This document shows, one piece after another, positions 15,770 through 24,217 of a DNA stretch of 47,893 nucleotides; positions within the stretch are counted from its first letter, which is position 1, and each line of letters opens with the position of its first letter. The stretch covers positions 1 through 47,893 of the forward strand of contig NZ_LIVZ01000023.1 in NCBI RefSeq assembly GCF_001905845.1, read 5' to 3'. A program made the translations under genes and the position numbers. The stretch comes from Streptomyces sp. TSRI0107. GTDB taxonomy: Bacteria; Actinomycetota; Actinomycetes; Streptomycetales; Streptomycetaceae. The notes under the pieces are model-generated. The model searched no databases, was not told the DNA's origin, and saw nothing but the letters and a program-made list of their open reading frames with translations.

Positions 15770-16327
15770 ATGACACGGCTGAAGCCGTCGTCCGTTGTGA
15801 CGAAGCCGGTTCACATGACCGGCTCGGCATTGCGCCGGGTACCCGGCGCCGGAATGGTGAGCAGGGCCGCCGAGGGCACGCTGGACGCGGTCGGCAACGT
15901 GTCGCCGCGCGGGCGTCGCATGGCGGTGTACACGGGAGCCGGGCTGCTCGGCGTCGCGGGTGTCGTGGAGTGGCCCGTGGCCGTCGCCGGGGCCGCCGTC
16001 GCCTGGCTGACCCAGCCGAAGCCCGAACAGGGCACCGCCCACGAACGGACGGCGGGCACCGAGGGCCACAAGACCAGGACCATGACGAGCGCCGCGTCCC
16101 GTACGGGGTCGGGCGGCACCACGACGTCCGCGGCGACGCGCGCGGGCATGGGAGCGTCCGCGGGCGGTGACACGGCGGCGTCCCCCGGTCGTATCGCCTC
16201 ACCCGGCCGTACGACGGCGTCCGGGGCCCGTACCCGCGCGGCGCACGGCACCGGCACCACGACCATCAGGGCGGCGACCGCCCACCGGCGCATGGCGGCC
16301 CGGCGGGGCAGCGCGACGACGGGCTGA
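15770..16327 (+). CDS. Hypothetical alanine-rich membrane-associated protein upstream of the CtpI-like ATPase
   Basis: A 185-residue protein with no family I recognise. Residues about 45-85 contain two hydrophobic stretches (MAVYTGAGLLGVAGVV and WPVAVAGAAVAWLT) that could form one or two membrane helices. The remainder is a low-complexity Thr/Ala/Ser/Gly/Arg tail, probably disordered and basic. ATG at 15770 follows GGGGAG. The gene ends 129 bp before the giant P-type ATPase on the same strand, so a shared transcript and an accessory role at the membrane are plausible but unproven. Confidence 0.65.
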   Translation: MTRLKPSSVVTKPVHMTGSALRRVPGAGMVSRAAEGTLDAVGNVSPRGRRMAVYTGAGLLGVAGVVEWPVAVAGAAVAWLTQPKPEQGTAHERTAGTEGHKTRTMTSAASRTGSGGTTTSAATRAGMGASAGGDTAASPGRIASPGRTTASGARTRAAHGTGTTTIRAATAHRRMAARRGSATTG

Positions 16328-16354
16328 CGACGAGCCGACGACGACTACGACGGC

Positions 16355-16450
16355 CGACGACGAGCTGAGAAACGACCCGACGACGCGGCGACGACGAGCC
16401 GAGAAACGACCCGACGACGAGCTGAGAACGAGCTGACAACGAGCTGAGGG
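16355..16450. repeat. Short tandem repeats between the small membrane-protein gene and the ATPase gene
   Basis: A 31-bp unit beginning CGACGACGAGCTGAGAAACG occurs at 16355-16385 and, with one substitution, at 16389-16419 (34-bp period). It runs directly into three 11-bp units built on GAGCTGAGAAC (16419-16450), the last merging with the ribosome binding site of the ATPase gene. The region is GACGA-rich and not plausibly coding. Confidence 0.8.
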
Positions 16451-16456
16451 TGAGCG

Positions 16457-19400
16457 ATGGGGTTGCTGACGGGGTCGGCGACGGCAGTGTCCGGGGCCCT
16501 GCTGGCCGGGCCCCGGCTGCTGGCGCGCGGTGCCGCGCCGGCGGCGGGCATGGCGGCAGGGGCAGCGGCCGGCGCCGCGCGGGCCGGAGTTCGCGGAGCC
16601 GACTCCGCCGGGCGCGTCGCCCGGGTCGTGCGGGCCGCGGTGGTGCCCGGACGCGGGCGCCACTGGCGGTCCGGACCACGGGCGCACCTCGCGCTGAAGT
16701 CGGCCGGACCGGGGCTGGTGCACGAGGCGGAGGCGACCGCCCACGCCGCGCGGCGGGTGGCCGCCGCTCTCGCGGAGCGGCCCGACGTGGCCTACGCCTA
16801 CTGGGACGGCGGGCTGTCCCGCCTGGTGGTGGCCGCGACCGAGGCCGCCGTCGCCGACACGGTGCTGGAGAAGGCCGCCGACCTCGCCGAACGGCACGGG
16901 CTGACACCCGACGACGAGCTGGTGGAGGAGTTCGCCCACCCGGGTGACCCGATCGGGGTGCGCACCGCCGTGGCGGCGCTCGTCGTCGACGCGCTCGGCA
17001 TCGGCGCCGCGTTCGGCGTGTCCGCGCTGCGCCTGCCGCCCACACCCCGGTTCGTGTCCGCCGGCAACACCCTGCTCCGGGAGAACCCCCGGTTCCGCTC
17101 CTGGCTGCGGGGCCGGCTCGGCGACTCCCGCGCCGACCTCGTCCTCGCCGTCGTCAACGCGGCCGTGCACGGTTCGGGCCAGAACCCCGTCGCCCTCCTC
17201 CTCGACGGCTCGCTGCGCGCCTGCGGACTGGCGGAGACACTGACGCGGGCGGCGGCCTTCGACGCCGTACACGACCGGCTGTGCGTGCCCGACCGGCACG
17301 GCGTGGCCATGGACCGGTTCCCGCGCCCGCCGCTGCGCCGCACCCCGGCCCAGGAGTACGCCGTCCACGCCGAGTCCGGCAGCCTGGTGGGCGCCCTCGC
17401 GACCCTGCTGGTCAAGCATGACGCGGGGGAGGCCGCCGAGGCGGTGCTCGCCGGTTCCCCGAAGGCCGCCCGCTACGGCCCCGCCGCCTTCCACGCCGCC
17501 CTCAGCTGCGCCCTCGCGCGCACCGGCGTGCTGGTCCGCGACCAGCAGCGGCTGCGCAGGCTGGAGACGGCCGGCACGGTCTTCCTGCACCCGAGCGCGC
17601 TGCTCACCGCGGACGGCGAGGCCGACCCGTGGGCCGAGCCGGTCCTCGACGCGGCACGGCGCGCGGGACTGCGCGTGGTGGTCGGCGACGACCCAGCGCT
17701 CACCGACTTCATCGGCCTCGCCGACCACATCGTGCCCGCCGACCGGTCGGCAGCGGAGGCGGTGCGGCGGCTGCGCGAGGCCGACGGCTGCGTGATCACC
17801 GTCGCCCGCCCCGCCTCCTCCGACGACATCGACGTCCTCGAAGGGCTGTTCGCCGGGGACCTGGCCGTCGCGCTCGCCGACCGGGACGCGGCGGTCGCCT
17901 GGGGCGCGGACGTGCTCACCCCGGACGGCCTGCCCGACGTGTGGCGGCTGCTGGCCGCGGTGCCCGCGGCCCGCCGGGTCGGACGCCGGTCCCAGACGCT
18001 GGCCCGGTCCGGTGCCGCGCTGTCCGGGCTGCTCGTGGCGGTCGGCGAGGCCCGCCGGCAGACCAACCCGTGGCTGCCCGGACTGCGGCACGCGCCCGTC
18101 GACGTGGCCGCGGCGGTGGCCCTGCTCGGCGGGATTCGCGCGGCCGTCGGCGCGGCGCTGACGAGGGCGCCGCACCCCCAGCCGCGGGTGGCCTGGCACG
18201 CCCTGGACCACCGCTCGGTACAGGCCCGGCTGGCCGAGCGGCTGAAGTCCGAGGAGACCGCCGTGGAGCAGGCGGCGGGCCGGGTGCGGGAGGCGTTCGG
18301 CACGGTCGGCCGGATGCCCGCGATGGCGCCGGCCCGCTGGTCGTTCCAGCTCGCCCGGGCCGTGCGCGGCGAACTCGACGACCCGCTCACCCCGGTGCTG
18401 GCGGTCGGCTCCGCCGCCTCGGCGATCCTCGGCTCCGTCGCGGACGCCCTGCTGGTCGTGGGCGCGCTGGACCTGAACGCGCTGGTCGGCGGCCTGCAAC
18501 GGCTGCGCGCCGAGCGGGCGTTGTCGGGGCTGGTCGCCGAGCAGAAGCAGAAGGCGCGGGTGACGGCCGACGGCCACGGCCCGGCCGGAACGCCGGAGTC
18601 GCGTCGGGACCGGCGCCGCCAGGGCCCGCGCACCGTGGACGCGGCACGGCTGATGCCCGGCGACGTGATCGAACTCAACGCCGACGACGTGGTGCCCGCC
18701 GACGCCCGGCTGCTGTGGGAGGACGGACTGGAGGTCGACGAGTCGGCGCTGACCGGGGAGTCGCTGCCGGTCGACAAGCAGGTGGAGCCGACCCCGAGCG
18801 CCGCCGTGCCGGACCGCAGCTGCATGGTGTTCGAGGGCACGACCGTGGTGGCCGGGCACGCCCGGGCCGTCGTCGTCGAGACCGGGGACCGCACGGAGGC
18901 GGCCCGCGCCGTCCATCTCGCCGCCCGCACCCCGCCCGCCGGGGGTGTCCAGGCCCGGCTGCAGGAACTCACCCGGCAGGCCCTGCCGCTGACGATGGCG
19001 GGCGGCGCCGCCGTGACCGGTCTGTCGCTGCTGCGCGGCACGCCGATCCGCGAGGCGGTCAGCGGCGGTGTGGCGGTGGCCGTGGCCGCGGTCCCCGAGG
19101 GGCTGCCGCTGGTGGCGACGGTGGCCCAGCTGGCGGCCGCGCGGCGGCTGAGCCGGCGCGGCGTCCTGGTGCGCACCCCGCGCACCCTGGAGGCGCTGGG
19201 CCGGATGGACACCATCTGCTTCGACAAGACCGGCACCCTCACCGAGAACCGGCTGCGCCTGGTCCGGGTCGCCGCGGTGGACGGCGCCGTCCGCAAGCTC
19301 GCCGAGGCGGGCGACTCGGAGACGCTGCGGATCGCCGTACGGGCCTGCCCGCGGCTCAACGGCGGCGGCGAGAAGCCGGTGCACGCCACGGACGAGGCGG

Positions 19401-20773
19401 TGCTGGAGGCGGCCGGCCGAGACCCGGACTGGGAGCAGACGGAGGCCCGGCCGTTCGAGGCGGGCCGCGGTTACGCGGGCGCGGTGGGCCGTACGGCGGA
19501 CGGGGAGCGGCTGTTCGTGGTCAAGGGCGCCCCCGAGATCGTCCTGCCCGCCTGCCGGGACCTGCCGGAGCACGCGGAGGACACCGCGCACGCGCTGGCC
19601 GCCGACGGACTGCGCGTCCTCGCGGTCGCCAAGCGGCGCCTGGCCGACACCGAGAACGACGCGGAGGTCTGCGACGAGCAGCCCCGCGACCTGGAGTTCA
19701 CCGGGCTGCTCGCGCTGGCGGACGTGCCGCGCGAGACGTCCACCGCCCTCGTGCACGGGCTGCGCCAGACGGGCGTACGGCCGGTGATGCTGACCGGCGA
19801 CCATCCGCAGACCGCGAAGGCGATCGCGCTGGAGCTGGGCTGGCCGGAGGACACCGCCGTCGTCACCGGCGACGACCTGGCCGCCGTGGACCGGTCCGAG
19901 CGGGCCCGGATGCTGCGCGACGCCGACGTCGTCGCCCGGGTCGCGCCCGAGCAGAAGCTCCAGGTCGTCGAGGCGCTGCGGGACGCCGGGCGGGTGGTCG
20001 GAATGGTCGGCGACGGCGCGAACGACGCGGCCGCCATCCGCGCCGCCGACATCGGCGTGGGCATCAGCGCCCGCGGCTCGGCGGCCGCCCGCAACGCCGC
20101 AGACCTGGTGCTCACCGACGCCGACCTGACCGTCCTGGTGGAGGCCGTCGGGGAGGGCCGTGCCCTGTGGCACAGCGTCGCCGACTCCGTCGCCATCCTG
20201 ATCGGCGGCAACGCGGGCGAGGTCGGGTTCGGCATCATCGGCACGCTGCTCGCCGGTGCCGCGCCCCTGTCGACCCGTCAGATGCTGCTGGTCAACCTGT
20301 TCACGGACCTGTTCCCGGCGATGGCCGTCGCGGTCACACCGAGCCAGGACCCGGCCGTCACGGAGTCCGACGGGCCGCTGGGCACGTCGTTGCTGGGCGC
20401 GCCGCTGATGCGGCAGATCCGGCACCGGGCGCTGACCACCTGCCTGGGCGCGGTCGCCGCCTGGCTGTTCGGCCGGTTCACCCCGGGCACGGCCCGCCGT
20501 ACGACGACGATGGCCCTGTGCGCCGTGGTCGGCACCCAGCTCGCCCAGACCCTGCTCGACCGCCGCGACAGCCCGCTGGTGCAGCTCACCGCCCTCGGCT
20601 CGGCCGCCGCCCTGGTCGCCCTCGTCCAGACGCCGGGCGCCAGCCGACTCGTCGGCTGTACCCCGCTCGGCCCGATCGCCTGGGCGGGCGTCGCGGCCGC
20701 CATCGCCCTCGCGGTCACGGGCCAGCGGGTACTGCCGGACCTGGAGCGGGCGGTACTGCGCCTGGCCCGCTGA
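16457..20773 (+). CDS. Giant P-type ATPase, CtpI-like cation transporter
   Basis: A 1438-residue P-type ATPase, far longer than typical bacterial pumps (700-900) and comparable in size and layout to mycobacterial CtpI. The first 600 residues are a family-specific extension with an HMA-like segment near residues 90-165 (no CxxC). The catalytic part has the actuator LTGES at about 764-768, a P-E-G-L membrane motif at 880-883, the phosphorylated aspartate of DKTGT at 923, nucleotide-binding KGAPE near 1022, VMLTGDHPQT and MVGDGAND at 1183-1190. PEGL in the fourth catalytic helix resembles Ca/Mg-type P2 and P3 pumps rather than CPx heavy-metal pumps. The transported ion is unknown. Start supported by GAGGGTGAG. 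Confidence 0.9.
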   Translation: MGLLTGSATAVSGALLAGPRLLARGAAPAAGMAAGAAAGAARAGVRGADSAGRVARVVRAAVVPGRGRHWRSGPRAHLALKSAGPGLVHEAEATAHAARRVAAALAERPDVAYAYWDGGLSRLVVAATEAAVADTVLEKAADLAERHGLTPDDELVEEFAHPGDPIGVRTAVAALVVDALGIGAAFGVSALRLPPTPRFVSAGNTLLRENPRFRSWLRGRLGDSRADLVLAVVNAAVHGSGQNPVALLLDGSLRACGLAETLTRAAAFDAVHDRLCVPDRHGVAMDRFPRPPLRRTPAQEYAVHAESGSLVGALATLLVKHDAGEAAEAVLAGSPKAARYGPAAFHAALSCALARTGVLVRDQQRLRRLETAGTVFLHPSALLTADGEADPWAEPVLDAARRAGLRVVVGDDPALTDFIGLADHIVPADRSAAEAVRRLREADGCVITVARPASSDDIDVLEGLFAGDLAVALADRDAAVAWGADVLTPDGLPDVWRLLAAVPAARRVGRRSQTLARSGAALSGLLVAVGEARRQTNPWLPGLRHAPVDVAAAVALLGGIRAAVGAALTRAPHPQPRVAWHALDHRSVQARLAERLKSEETAVEQAAGRVREAFGTVGRMPAMAPARWSFQLARAVRGELDDPLTPVLAVGSAASAILGSVADALLVVGALDLNALVGGLQRLRAERALSGLVAEQKQKARVTADGHGPAGTPESRRDRRRQGPRTVDAARLMPGDVIELNADDVVPADARLLWEDGLEVDESALTGESLPVDKQVEPTPSAAVPDRSCMVFEGTTVVAGHARAVVVETGDRTEAARAVHLAARTPPAGGVQARLQELTRQALPLTMAGGAAVTGLSLLRGTPIREAVSGGVAVAVAAVPEGLPLVATVAQLAAARRLSRRGVLVRTPRTLEALGRMDTICFDKTGTLTENRLRLVRVAAVDGAVRKLAEAGDSETLRIAVRACPRLNGGGEKPVHATDEAVLEAAGRDPDWEQTEARPFEAGRGYAGAVGRTADGERLFVVKGAPEIVLPACRDLPEHAEDTAHALAADGLRVLAVAKRRLADTENDAEVCDEQPRDLEFTGLLALADVPRETSTALVHGLRQTGVRPVMLTGDHPQTAKAIALELGWPEDTAVVTGDDLAAVDRSERARMLRDADVVARVAPEQKLQVVEALRDAGRVVGMVGDGANDAAAIRAADIGVGISARGSAAARNAADLVLTDADLTVLVEAVGEGRALWHSVADSVAILIGGNAGEVGFGIIGTLLAGAAPLSTRQMLLVNLFTDLFPAMAVAVTPSQDPAVTESDGPLGTSLLGAPLMRQIRHRALTTCLGAVAAWLFGRFTPGTARRTTTMALCAVVGTQLAQTLLDRRDSPLVQLTALGSAAALVALVQTPGASRLVGCTPLGPIAWAGVAAAIALAVTGQRVLPDLERAVLRLAR

Positions 20774-20800
20774 CGGCTGGGCGCGCGGACGGGCTTACGG

Positions 20801-21250
20801 CCAATACGGCTGGTGGTCCGCCGGGTTGCAACCGGGCGACGGCGTCGGGCGCGCGGCCGACGAGGTCGCCTGCCCGGCCGGCTCGCGGGTGGGCTCGCTG
20901 CCCCATGAGGCCGCTGGTCTGCAGGGTCGCAGCCGGGTGACGGTGTCGAGGTCTCGATCGACCAGTTCGCTGGCCCGCTGGCCCGCCGGCTGGCTAGCCG
21001 TCCACGAGTCCGGTGAGCCGACGGGCGATGGCGGCGGGCTGGCGGCCGATGAGACCGGTGGTCCGCCGGGTCGCAAGCCCGGCGACGGGCATCGGAGTCG
21101 CGGTCGACACCGTCACCGACCCCGCCGGTTCGGGGGTGGGCTCTCGGCCTACGCGGCCGGTGACCCGCCGGGTCCAACCGGGTGAGGGCGTCGGGCTCTT
21201 GGCCTACGCGGCCGGTGACCCGCCGGGTCCAGCCGGGCGACGGCGTCGCG
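20801..21250. repeat. Degenerate composite tandem repeat filling a 540-bp gene-free gap
   Basis: Five related core copies of about 50 bp, with the shared centre CCGCCGGGTC followed by an AACCGGG-like segment and GACGGCGTCGGG, lie at 20801-20850, 20902-20951, 21045-21095, 21147-21195 and 21202-21250. Cores 1 and 3 are each followed by a similar 50-bp spacer containing GGGTGGGCTC, giving a composite unit of about 101 bp (core-spacer) present twice. Cores 4 and 5 are the closest pair, 55 bp apart. No start codon with ribosome binding site and no stable codon bias is seen on either strand. Confidence 0.75.
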
Positions 21251-21313
21251 CTCCGGCTCGACAAAGCCGCTGACCCCACCGACCCCGCGGACGGCGGGGC
21301 CGGCGGCGTGCCC

Positions 21314-22393
21314 TCAGACCGAGCGGTGGTACTGGTCCGGTACCCGTACCTCCCCGCCCAGTGTCCGGGCCGCGTGGCGTGCCCACGACGGGTTGCGGAG
21401 CAGTTCACGGCCGAGGAGGACGGCGTCGGCCTCACCGTTGGCGAGGATCTTCTCGGCCTGCTCGGCCTCGGTGATCAGGCCCACGGCCGCGACCGGCAGC
21501 GAGGTCTCGGCCTTCACGCGGGCGGCGAAGGGCACCTGGTAGCCGGGGCCGGTGGGGATGCGGACGTGGGCGGCGTTGCCGCCGGTGGAGACGTCGAGGA
21601 GGTCGATGCCGTGGGCCTGGAGGTCGCGGGCGAGGCGGACGGTGTCGTCGGGGGTCCAGCCGCCCTCCTCCAGCCAGTCGGTCGCCGAGACGCGGAAGAA
21701 CAGCGGCTTGTCGTCCGGCCACACCTCGCGCACGGCGGCGACGACCTCGAGGGCGAACCGGGCGCGGTTCTCGTACGAGCCGCCGTAGGCGTCGGTGCGC
21801 CGGTTGGAGTGCGGGGACAGGAACTCGTGGATCAGGTAGCCGTGGGCGCCGTGGATCTCGGCGATCTCGAACCCGGCGGCGAGGGCGCGGCGGGCCGCCT
21901 GCGCGAACCGGCCGACGATCTCCTGGATCTCCTCGACGGTCAGCTCGGTCGGCACCGGGTGCCGGTCGTCGAAGGCGACCGGGCTCGGGCCGAGCGGCTG
22001 CCAGCCGTGCGCGTCCGGTCCGACGGGCGCGCCGCCCTTCCAGGGCCGGTCGGTGCTCGCCTTGCGGCCGGCGTGGGCGAGCTGGACCGCCGGGACCGTG
22101 CCGTGGCCGGTGAGGAAGCGGGTGATCCGCCGGAACGCCTCGACCTGGGTGTCGTTCCACAGGCCCAGGTCGTAGGGGGAGATGCGGCCCTCGGGGCTCA
22201 CCGCGGTGGCCTCGACGACGATCAGGCCGGTACCGCCGGCCGCGCGGGCGGCGTAGTGCGCGAAGTGCCAGTCGTGCGGCGCTCCGGCGTCGGGCCCGTC
22301 GGGGGCGGCCGAGTACTGGCACATGGGCGGCATCCACACCCGGTTCGGGATGGTCACGTCGCGCAGGGTGAAGGGCTCGAAGAGGGCGGTCAC
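21314..22393 (-). CDS. Old yellow enzyme, YqjM-class NADH:flavin oxidoreductase
   Basis: A 359-residue FMN-dependent ene-reductase that reduces activated C=C bonds with NAD(P)H. Thermophilic-like/YqjM-class signatures are MPPMCQYSA with redox-modulating Cys25 and Tyr27, the substrate-binding pair His181 and His184 in EIHGAHGYLIHEFLSP, the S-x-x-x-NRR-TDxYGGS-x-ENRARF block, and LGRELLRNP at the FMN phosphate end. GTG at 22393 follows TGGAG. It is divergent from an ArsR-family regulator across a palindrome, a common arrangement for electrophile- or quinone-responsive control. Confidence 0.93.
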   Translation of the reverse strand: MTALFEPFTLRDVTIPNRVWMPPMCQYSAAPDGPDAGAPHDWHFAHYAARAAGGTGLIVVEATAVSPEGRISPYDLGLWNDTQVEAFRRITRFLTGHGTVPAVQLAHAGRKASTDRPWKGGAPVGPDAHGWQPLGPSPVAFDDRHPVPTELTVEEIQEIVGRFAQAARRALAAGFEIAEIHGAHGYLIHEFLSPHSNRRTDAYGGSYENRARFALEVVAAVREVWPDDKPLFFRVSATDWLEEGGWTPDDTVRLARDLQAHGIDLLDVSTGGNAAHVRIPTGPGYQVPFAARVKAETSLPVAAVGLITEAEQAEKILANGEADAVLLGRELLRNPSWARHAARTLGGEVRVPDQYHRSV

Positions 22394-22431
22394 GGGCGGG
22401 CTCCATTCGTCACGGCCGAAGGCTTCGCTCG

Positions 22432-22485
22432 TACGATAGGCATCGTAGTACGGCAGATGTCAAACTACGAAGACCCTCGTACAAT
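22432..22485. promoter_or_regulatory. Divergent promoter/operator region of the old yellow enzyme and ArsR genes
   Basis: TACGAT (22432-22437) and ATCGTA (22442-22447) form an inverted repeat over the likely -10 region of the leftward gene. That gene's -35 is TTGACA on the - strand at 22463-22458. CGTAGT at 22444-22449 and ACTACG at 22464-22469 form a second inverted pair. The rightward gene has TACAAT at 22480-22485 as a -10. The probable ligand is the adjacent ArsR protein. Confidence 0.6.
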
Positions 22486-22515
22486 GGTGCTCCCGACGAA
22501 GTGGAGCCAGCCGCC

Positions 22516-22872
22516 GTGACCACCGCCAGTGCCAGCGCCAGCCGATCCCTGCCGCACCCGCTGCGCGACGAGATCCGGCTGGAAGGCGTGCTCCACGCCC
22601 TGTCCGACCCGATGCGGCTGCGGATCGTGCGAGAGCTCGCCGCGGGCCGCGACGAGCTCTCCTGTTCGCACTTCGATCTGCCGGTCACCAAGTCCACCAC
22701 CACGCACCACTTCAGGGTGCTGCGCGAGAGCGGCGTCATCCGGCAGGTCTACCGGGGCACGGCCAAGATGAACGGCCTGCGCCGGGAGGACCTAGACGCT
22801 CTCTTCCCGGGGCTTCTCGACGCCCTCCTCGCCGCCGCCGCCCGCCAGTCCGCCCGGCTCGGCGACGGCTGA
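22516..22872 (+). CDS. ArsR-family winged-helix regulator
   Basis: A 118-residue dimeric winged-helix repressor. The HTH runs from HALSDPMRLRIVRELAAG to KSTTTHHFRVLRESGVIRQVYRGT, the usual ArsR core. The metal-binding cysteine box ELCVC is not present: the region has a single Cys in LSCSHFDLP, so it probably senses something other than arsenic or zinc, perhaps a thiol-reactive compound, in keeping with the divergent ene-reductase. GTG at 22516 has GGAG 10 bp upstream; GTG at 22501 is an alternative. The last 81 bp overlap, tail to tail, the 3' end of the permease gene. Confidence 0.85.
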   Translation: MTTASASASRSLPHPLRDEIRLEGVLHALSDPMRLRIVRELAAGRDELSCSHFDLPVTKSTTTHHFRVLRESGVIRQVYRGTAKMNGLRREDLDALFPGLLDALLAAAARQSARLGDG

Positions 22873-24180
22873 ACCGCCCCGCGCGGGCAGGTGGTTGAAG
22901 AGCAGGTTGAGTACGATCGCGGTCAGGCAGCCCGCGCTGATGCCGCTGTGCATGACGGTCTGGAACCAGTCGGGGAACTCGTCGTAGACCGTCGGCACGC
23001 CCACCGGCAGCAGGCCGATCGCCACCGACACGGCCACCACGGTCAGGTTGTGGTTGCCCTTGAAGTCGACCTCGGCCAGGGTCCGCAGCCCGCTCGCCGC
23101 GACCGTCCCGAACATCACCAGGCCCGCGCCGCCCAGCACCGGCGCCGGAATCGCCGCGACCACCGCGCCCAGCTTGGGCAGCAGCCCGAGCAGCACCAGG
23201 ATGCCGCCCGCCGCCGCGACCACCCAGCGGCTGCGCACCCGGGTCATGCCGACCAGGCCGACGTTCTGCGCGTAGGCCGTGTACGGGAAGGTGTTGAAGA
23301 CGCCGCCGAGCACGGTCGACAGACCGTCGGCGCGCAGGCCGTCCGCGAGCGCCCGGGGCTTGAGCCCGCGCCCGGTCAGCTCGCCGACGGCGATGAAGTC
23401 ACCGGTCGTCTCCGTCATGCAGACCAACGCCACCACCAGCATCGACACGATCGCCGACGCCTCGAACACGGGCGCCCCGAAATGGAACGGCGTGCTGATG
23501 CCGACCCAGTCGGCGTCCCCGACCCCGGCGAAGTCCGTGAACCCGAGCGGAACCGCCACGGCGAGCCCCGCCGCGATGCCGGTCAGTACCGCGATACGGC
23601 TCAGGAACACCGGCGCGAACCGCTGCACGCCCAGCACCACCACCAGGACGAAGGCGGCGAGAGCCAGGTTCCGCGGCTCCCCGAAGTCCTCCGCCCCGGC
23701 GCCGCCCGCGGCCCAGTTGCCCGCGACCGGCAGCAGCGAGACCCCGATGATCAGGATCACCGTGCCGGTGACCAGCGGCGGGAAGAACCGCAGCAGCCTG
23801 CCGAAGACGGGCGCCAGCAGCATGATCGCGAGACCCGCGACGATCACCGAGCCGTAGATCGCGGGCAGTCCGCCGCCCGTCGTGCCGATCAGTACCATCG
23901 GCGAGACCGCCGCGAACGTACAGCCCTGCATGATCGGCAGCCGGACGCCGAACCGCCAGAAGCCGACGCACTGGATGAGGGTGGCGATGCCGCACACCAG
24001 CAGATCGGCGGTGATCAGGTACGCCAGGTCCGCGGGCGGCAGTTTCATCGCACCGCCGACGATCAACGGCACGGCCACCGCGCCGGCGTACATGGCGAGG
24101 ACGTGCTGCAGTCCGAAGGCGGCGAGCTGGCGGGTCGGCGGTATCTCGTCGACGGGGTGCACAGGGGTGGTTTCGGCCAT
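22792..24180 (-). CDS. NCS2-family nucleobase:cation symporter (uric acid/xanthine permease type)
   Basis: A 462-residue permease with about 12-14 membrane helices. NCS2 signatures are GLQHVLAMYAGAVAVPLIVGGA in the first helix, GCTFAAVSPM, the transport-critical ETTGDFIAVGE with the conserved first glutamate, and NTFPYTAYAQNVGLVGMTRV. These match the xanthine/urate subgroup better than uracil permeases. It imports oxidised purines with protons or sodium. The start ATG at 24180 lies 37 bp after the stop of the FprA-type reductase on the same strand, so co-transcription is possible. Its C-terminal codons are antisense to the ArsR gene. Confidence 0.92.
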   Translation of the reverse strand: MAETTPVHPVDEIPPTRQLAAFGLQHVLAMYAGAVAVPLIVGGAMKLPPADLAYLITADLLVCGIATLIQCVGFWRFGVRLPIMQGCTFAAVSPMVLIGTTGGGLPAIYGSVIVAGLAIMLLAPVFGRLLRFFPPLVTGTVILIIGVSLLPVAGNWAAGGAGAEDFGEPRNLALAAFVLVVVLGVQRFAPVFLSRIAVLTGIAAGLAVAVPLGFTDFAGVGDADWVGISTPFHFGAPVFEASAIVSMLVVALVCMTETTGDFIAVGELTGRGLKPRALADGLRADGLSTVLGGVFNTFPYTAYAQNVGLVGMTRVRSRWVVAAAGGILVLLGLLPKLGAVVAAIPAPVLGGAGLVMFGTVAASGLRTLAEVDFKGNHNLTVVAVSVAIGLLPVGVPTVYDEFPDWFQTVMHSGISAGCLTAIVLNLLFNHLPARGGSAVAEPGGLAGGGGEEGVEKPREESV

Positions 24181-24217
24181 GTCCGAGACCGTAGGCGCGT
24201 TGAACAGTTTGTTGATT

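Noticed and set aside
16199..20425. A 1408-codon open frame antisense to the P-type ATPase gene
   Set aside because: It mirrors the high-GC ATPase gene, has a composition dominated by Arg, Gly, His and Gln, no domain, and the sense strand carries all P-type ATPase motifs.
20278..21435. A 385-codon - strand frame across the repeat region
   Set aside because: Its repeated DPADHRPH-like peptides are just the DNA repeats translated; it runs on antisense into the ATPase gene and has no ribosome binding site.
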